A stretch of 64,000 nucleotides of DNA. It comes from Siphonodentalium dalli (taxonomy: Eukaryota > Mollusca > Scaphopoda > Gadilida > Siphonodentaliidae). Every line of letters starts with the position of its first letter. The first letter of the stretch is position 1. A program made the position numbers and the translations under genes. This document shows, piece after piece, positions 57,880-64,000 of this stretch. Location of the stretch: assembly GCA_032622095.1 (NCBI GenBank), contig CP136068.1:158861465-158925464 (forward strand), in the 5' to 3' direction. The notes under the pieces are model-generated. The model was not told where the DNA came from. It did no database searches and was given only the letters and a program-made list of their open reading frames with translations.

Positions 57880-59219
57880 GTCAAAAATGCATGGCGATTC
57901 AGACAAAGTGTCGTACCTCAATGATCTGGAAGATTATCTAATCAGTAAAAATGTTCCTAATCTGAAATTAATAGAGAACGACGTGCAGAAGGAACCAGGT
58001 GTCTATTTGAAATTAATAATCTTATTGTATATATGCTGACGATACCGTCATTTTCGCTGAAACTGCAAAAGACATGCGCGTGGCAATGACAACCTTTTCT
58101 GAATACTGCTCCTTTTGGAAACTTCAGGTTAATGTCAATAAAACAAAACTGGTGGTTTTCGGTGGCAAAAGGATTCCAAAATCTCGTATCATGTTTAACG
58201 GACAACCTTTGGAAATTGTTTCTCATTTCACGTACCTTGGAATAAACTTTAACAGATCCAGTTCTTATTCCAAAACGATTAAGCAACTCTTAAACAAAGC
58301 AAACAGAGAGCTATGTATGGCCTGCTAAATAAAGCGCGAAAGATGAATATTCCCTCGGATCTGCAAATTGAACTATTTGCAAAAACTGTAAAACCGATTC
58401 TGGTGTATGGGTGCGAAATATGGGGCTTCCAGCACCACGAAGATCTTGAGCAACTACAGCTAAAAAAAAATAAAATATGTCCTAGGGCTGAAACCAAGCA
58501 CACCAATTGTTATGGTATATGGTTAAACAGGTGTATACCCACTTGTGATTGATATTAAATGTAGAATGTTAAACTATTGGGCTAATCTTGTTTTTAATAA
58601 TAATAATATGAAGATTAACAAGATACTGTACGAATACTCCCTGCATAAGTCAATAGGACAACAACCTTATGACCCATGGATTAGCCATATTGAACATCTT
58701 TTATCGGAATTAAGTTTGTCAGATATATGGATGAATCAATTTTCAGAAAGTAGCAATCCCCGCTGGTTTAAAGAACCCATCAAGACCACATTTGAGAACC
58801 AATTTAAGATAAAATGGAAAAATGATATTAAAAACATGAATAAATGTAGAACGTATAGGCTTTTTAAGATAAGATTTGGCAGAGAAAAATACCTCTCAGT
58901 ATTAAACCAAAGAACAGCGCAAACATTGTCAAAATTTCGATGTTCCAACCATTGGCTCCCAATAGAAACCGGATCGTGGCACAATATAGACATAGATAAA
59001 GAGTTTGCACATTATGCGACAGTAAACCGATTGGAGTACCACTATCTATTAGAGTGTCCGGAAATTAGCTCGCTCAGAAGACGTTTCCTCCCATCATCAT
59101 TAACTGAACTTAATAATTTGTTTGGCTTTGAAAAAATAATGAATCCGAAAGATATAGTACCATTAAATAAATTATGTTGTTTTATCAGACAACTTACCAG
59201 AAAATTGGATCACCGCTGA
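57880..59219 (+). pseudogene. 5'-truncated LINE reverse transcriptase, second family
   Basis: Plus frames in order: DLEDYLISKNVPNLKLIEND and VYLKLIILLY (57921-58029), YADDTVIFAET (58032 on), FWKLQVNVNKTKLVVFGGKR, SHFTYLGINF, then MYGLLNKARKMNIPSDL and VKPILVYGCEIWGF, LGLKPSTP, and from 58545 KCRMLNYWANLVF to EYHYLLECPE and the stop at 59219. This is the palm end, thumb and C-terminal tail of a LINE of the type common in marine invertebrates, different from the LINE at 42-46 kb. Lesions: a 4-base ATAT expansion before YADD, a 2-base insertion near 58305, an A-run shift near 58462 and a TAA near 58520. The cysteines expected before EYHYLLEC are lost. Confidence 0.88.
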
Positions 59220-59510
59220 GCTGAGCACATGTACGATTCTTGTTAAGGGTCAGATGCACGTTTGCCCAATATATGGCTGAAATCATTGAAAACATCACTG
59301 TTGTATGAGCCAAAAACAACAATGGAAAAATGCAAAATGCATAGCAACCAGGTTTCATATTGCTCAGCTTTATACATAGAATGTGTTGGTGAATTGTTAT
59401 AGTATGCTGGACATGTGGTTTCCTTTAAAAAGCACTTTGGTTTGACAAATGTGGGAAATATTTGGGGAAAATAGCATGTCTTTAGGTACCGAGAACTTTT
59501 AAATAACTAA
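59220..59510 (+). mobile_element. 3' UTR of the second LINE
   Basis: Starts CTGAGCACATGTACGATTCT, includes TGCACGTTTGCCCAATATAT and ends near AGGTACCGAGAACTTTTAAA. The end blocks reappear inverted at 63650-64000, marking the limits of a shared UTR. Confidence 0.65.
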
Positions 59511-61504
59511 CAATATTGGACCAAAGAATGGACCATGGTGTGCTATGGTATCTGGTTTACATGAGAGGAGCCATATTTTGTTCATTAAATGAGCTGCTTC
59601 GCCATCCGAGACGGATTCCAAGATGACGACAATCTGCTCTATCAATGGCCGGATTGGCCGCCATTGGAAAACGTAAGTCAAAATTTATTCTGTACGTTTG
59701 CGGACTAAAAAAATTAAATATCACAATATTCGTACCCGATCAGCACCCGATCTCCAAGGGGTTATCTGTATAACTATCAGGAGAAGTTATATTGACATTA
59801 CTGACTTCCAATTTAGCTACTTTTGTTGAAAAAAAAAGAAGAAAACATTTGATGGAAATTTAAAAGTAAAATATTAACTTTCGCACATCTATCGAAAATA
59901 AGCTTGATATCATTGCGACAATATCAAAAAGATATAATTCATCTCTTAAAAGTATCAAAATTGCACATAGTTAGTAATTTTTATGTTTAGTTACATCAGT
60001 TTTCCCACATAATAAGAAAATATACGTTTTCTGTGTATAATACGGGGAACTATATATTGCGGCATACTAAAGTGAGTTATGAAACCATTTCCGGTAATTG
60101 GATAATTCGTAAAACCGAAAGTTGATTTTCTCTTCAAATTTGTGAAATTACGCATTGCATAATGTCCGATCGCTCTCAATGACGACCCATATTTAAGGAA
60201 GAGTAATTGGGAACGTGTCGGTACTGGTGGTTCCAACGATCGCATGAATGATTTTATACTTTGGCGTAAGTTTGATAAATTTTCGACGACTTGAAATATT
60301 GTTTACAAAATGGCTGACCGACATCAATTTCACACGCTCTTATATTTTTTAACAAAAAAACGTACAACACACAAAGTTTGAAACGCTAGTCATATATATG
60401 TTATTTTTATCATAATAATCATGGTTGACATGTATTTTTTCTTGGGCTATTTCTCATAAAAAAAATTAATCATGTTGCCAAGTTCTGGTCACATGCTATT
60501 TTGTATAGCTGACCAGTGGACACACCACAATTATTATATTTTTTTTTACAATTTGGAGGCGTAAACGTCGAGAAATTTTGTCCTATTTTGGTTGTAATCA
60601 ATTATAAGAGTTGATTTTATAATACTAGCAAGTGCCTAATAATCGTGTCTTTAGTGTACTTTAGTAATCGATGGGGTTCAGGCTGAAGTGAAAGTTAAAT
60701 AATAATTATAATATTAATAGTGTCAGTTCACATGGCAATTTCACTCTGTCTCAATGCCAAATAATACAAGTGATCATTGAGAATTTTTTCCAAATTAATA
60801 ATCATGTTGACACTATACCAGGCACCCGAATTACCTGATAGTTATTCAACTATACAAGTTGAATATGTATATGTATTACGGTTTCATGGATCTTCAAATA
60901 AAAACAAGGGAAATAATTCAATAACAAATACCATATATATGACTTACTAGATCATGCCATGAATCGCTACGTATGGGCATAGCCAGATTAGAGATTCATG
61001 GCATGATCTATTAGTAACACCACACAAATGATGCATGTGGAATGAATCAAATTTTATCCGAAGCCTGTTCATTTACCGGTATTATAATAATATTATTACA
61101 CTTCAATGTCACATTGTGGCTGCATTTTCAAGGATCTCATAACTTGTGCATATATGGGAAGAAAAATGGTTTGATATCATCATATTTAACTATTTATATT
61201 TAGTCAAATGTAGGATGTTCCAAACCTGGTTATCATGTTACAGGTACAGGTACTCAGCTTGTGTACATGATCAGCATGTTAGGAACATGTAATGAAAGAG
61301 CTACAATTCATTGTCTGGTATATATAATGCTGGAGTATTTTTTACCCCCTCCCTTACAAAACAAATGGTCCATTTGACAGTTGGAAATAAATGTATCAAG
61401 TCTCACGAAATATTAATAATAATAATTTATGTAGAAATTGTTCTTTTAAATTTTATTTTGCAGCCAGTAATTAGTGGGGGATTTGAAACTTTGAGATAAC
61501 AAAT
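59511..61504. other. AT-rich non-coding stretch
   Basis: No supported gene. It contains a hairpin at 60948-61010. The 84-codon minus frame at 59991-60245 is not recognised. Confidence 0.45.
60948..61010. repeat. short foldback hairpin
   Basis: TAGATCATGCCATGAATC (60948-60965) pairs perfectly with GATTCATGGCATGATCTA (60993-61010); the loop is 27 bp. Confidence 0.8.
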
Positions 61505-61665
61505 TAGAACATTATAACCCAATGTAGAGGGGTGCAATTGATATTTTGCAAACTTGGGACTGGAAGGGCGTTAACCTGGTCTGGATCAAGGGCCGGTTGC
61601 TTTTGGAAATTTTAGACAGTGGACACCCCACCCTCAACAGAGATCATCTAGCTGGGTGTACGTGT
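61505..61665 (+). repeat. terminal part of the TTGGAAATTTCC dispersed repeat
   Basis: AGAGGGGTGCAATTGATATT, GTGGACACCCCACCCTCAAC and GATCATCTAGCTGG match the 3' part of the repeat at 47081-48080. Confidence 0.5.
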
Positions 61666-63649
61666 TACATGGTACTAATTAATTACATCTGTGCATTAAT
61701 ATGTTATTAATTAATATGCAGCAATCTTATTTTCCACAACATCTGGAATATATATTACGGTATAACATTGTGCAACTTAACCCTCAAGCAATATTTTAAC
61801 CCACTCATTGTTATCTTTATAGTTTTCATAAAATATTACTTTTGGGTTTGTTAACCTGCAAAATGTTTTGTCTTTATTACAGTTGCCTGAACACTAACAC
61901 ATTAGATTGCCATGAGGCTGTCCTGTACCCGATAGGAGAAGAGCAATGAGAGGTTGGGGTTGTCCTGTACCTGGTAGAAGAAGGGTAATGAGAGGTTAAT
62001 TCCTAATTACCTGTAACTGTCAACATTTAAAGGTAAGTTGATATAGATAATTTCAATTCATTAAAGGCGGCTACCACAATTAGCTGGAAACAAATGTTTT
62101 GAACATCCCATCATGTGTTAATAACATTAAATAACAGTTGGGATTGTGTGCCCCCTCTGTACCTGTAGTATATAGCACCAGAGTTAATTAACCACATGAG
62201 TTGTCGTGTGAACTGGGGTCTTTGTTAAGTTCAATCTAAAATACATGTGTATTATCAAAATATTTTATGTTTTATTTTATCCTGTCGCTGCCATCCAATA
62301 GCAAAGACACATTCAGGATCTCTGACATGTTATATGAATTTTATAATAGTGAAATTGAATTGAGCTTAGTTATATGTTAGTTTTTATCCAAATATTTCAA
62401 TTAGTACCAGTATAGGGCAATTCGGATCAACATGAAACTATCAAGTAATTAAATGAAACCTCCAACAGTTGCTGGAACCCATTTGAGGTGTTCGTTAAAT
62501 CTAATTTGTAGTCTCTCCCAATAAAACATTTTACAAGGCATTGAGATTGACCACTCAACGCTTCATCTACAATTGTACATACGTTTTAAATGAAAATAGT
62601 TTGTGTTATTTCATTTGTGTAATATGGGGTGTCTAATGCGAATTTACCCCGAGAGAGCTTTTTTTTATTTTGTAAACGTGGTGTCGGTGGCAACACACCA
62701 GAAAGCTAATGCTGTTATACATTGCTGGTACGAAATTGAAAGTTAAGAAAATAAAAATTTGTCTGCCTCTTATAGGTGATTGAAATAACTTGGAATCAAA
62801 GAAAATGAATCCTTGCCATTTGTAATCATTGACAATGCCGACTAACTGTGAGGTTGCCTTGCTGATAACAATGAGCAGATGAGCAGGTATGTAATTTAAT
62901 TTAGCGTCAATACTGCACAACAGTTATGTGCGATTTTTGGTATAACCCATTACCCATGGTCCATAATATGACAAATACAATACCTTAAAGAAAGTGACAT
63001 CTTTGAGGTCATTATAAACTGTATTTCAACAGACTTATTACCAATATTCAATGGCATAGTGAGATTGCTTACTTTGATATAGTGGGAATACTTTGCATCA
63101 TTGGGATACCTTAGTCCTGGTGTAAAACCACAGAATGTCAGAAGCAAAATGTATGATTTATTTATGTGCATTTATTTGGCCAGTTCAGTTAAGCATGATA
63201 TCAATGACAATCTATCATATATTGAGAGATATTTTGCATTGAACAGCTGAATGAGAGATTGAGAGTACTATCTTTTGAGAGGTCAGAATTTTATTTTTTT
63301 TAATTTAAAATTAAATTATAACTAATAATTAATTATTAAATTATTTAGTAATTAATAACTATACATTGATATTTATATCATTGTATTATGATTATTTACA
63401 TTTCAGATCCAAATATACTGACTGTTAGCTTTTTTTTACAAGGTCAATTGGATTTGTTATTTGTCCATCCTGTCCTCCATACATTTCCAAATAGTCCCAA
63501 TTGCAAATGTCTGGCTTATTATTGCATTTTTCAGAATAGGGTACTCATAATTTGACTTCATTTATAAGAATGGTGTTCCTTTTTCTGCAGAAAGACGGCT
63601 CCTCTCATGGAAACAGATATGATGCTACATCTGTCACAACAGTATAATG
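61666..63649. other. AT-rich non-coding stretch
   Basis: A 41-bp duplication (TGTCCTGTACC...AATGAGAGGTT) lies at about 61918-61996, and an A/T-only tract near 63285-63365. Minus frames of 73-95 codons (62633-63171) are not recognised. Confidence 0.45.
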
Positions 63650-64000
63650 AAGAAAGTGGTAGTAAATAAAAGTTCTCGGTACCTAAAGGAAACTTATTAT
63701 AAAATGTTACAAATCTCTCTTGATTACTTTTATGATGTTCATATTTCAGAAACATTAATACATGGTATGTATTCCTCAATATGTGTTCTACATCCCTGTG
63801 AAGTTCCATTGCGTACAGTTGTGGATTTATCAAGATATTGCCAAATTACCTGACCCACCCAAAAATGATGTTTGTTTGGGCAAACGTGCGTCTCCCCCTT
63901 AATTCGGCGCTGGTGGGTGTGGGAGACGGACCTGTGTCTCGTGGGTTTCCCCACACCGAGCCCCGGTCAGTCACCCTCACACACACAGCGCTGAATTGAC
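63650..64000 (-). mobile_element. 3' UTR of a second-family LINE entering from the right edge
   Basis: On the minus strand, GTCAATTCAGCGCTGTGTGT at the edge leads to GAATTAAGGGGGAGACGCAC-GTTTGCCC and, further in, AGGTACCGAGAACTTTTATT near 63665. The last two blocks match 59220-59510. The coding part would lie beyond 64000. Frames 63558-63954 here are UTR by-products. Confidence 0.6.

Overview
This is a window of AT-rich, intron-bearing metazoan DNA. There is no operon structure, no long cellular gene, and no tRNA, rRNA or CRISPR array that I can see. It is packed with transposon remnants, foldback hairpins, minisatellites and SINE/LINE 3' tails of a style common in lophotrochozoan (mollusc-like) and other marine invertebrate genomes. 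The species cannot be named from the sequence; the mollusc-like assignment is inference.

The best host gene is a small three-exon gene on the + strand. It has a TATA box and initiator (22026-22060), a signal-peptide exon (22099-22186, donor GTAAGT), a cysteine-rich middle exon (31839-31916) and a short terminal exon (38037-38074) followed by AATAAA at 38127. All junctions are phase 1. The product would be a 67-residue secreted peptide with a C-x-C ... C-x-C layout that I do not recognise. Its two large introns hold most of the repeats between 22 and 38 kb. Weaker coding signals are an open exon-like frame at 20843-21061, unrecognised frames near 35.0-35.6 kb, an RGG-rich tail at 41.9-42.2 kb, and a piggyBac-like acidic N-terminus at 54.2 kb.

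Layout. 0-8.5 kb: weak decayed coding on the minus strand, a hairpin, a 280-bp tandem duplication and two SINE/RTE-type tails. 8.5-22 kb: three stages of one foldback MITE, minisatellites, a TTAA-flanked MITE family and a 1.3-kb long-TIR element. 22-38 kb: the small secreted-peptide gene, with 31-bp, 54-bp, 24-bp and 28/57-bp arrays and element A in its introns. 38.6-40.9 kb: element B, an inverted second copy of element A; both carry the same decayed, unknown protein. 42.4-46.3 kb: a degenerate LINE on the minus strand, in which an ORF1p-type domain runs through a 2A-like NPGP motif into endonuclease and reverse transcriptase. 48.35-53.4 kb: a 5-kb imperfect palindrome whose arms carry arrays of YY1-type ATGGCGGC motifs. 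53.9-57.4 kb: more foldbacks and a 190-bp tandem array. 57.9-59.5 kb: a second, 5'-truncated LINE; the 3' UTR of the same family reappears inverted at the right edge.

Three observations deserve most attention: the secreted-peptide gene; a class of hairpins whose arms are inverted but whose apex is a direct CTCG...CTCG repeat; and the ORF1p-2A-EN-RT layout of the LINE. All coordinates and translations were read by eye; no alignment or database search was run.
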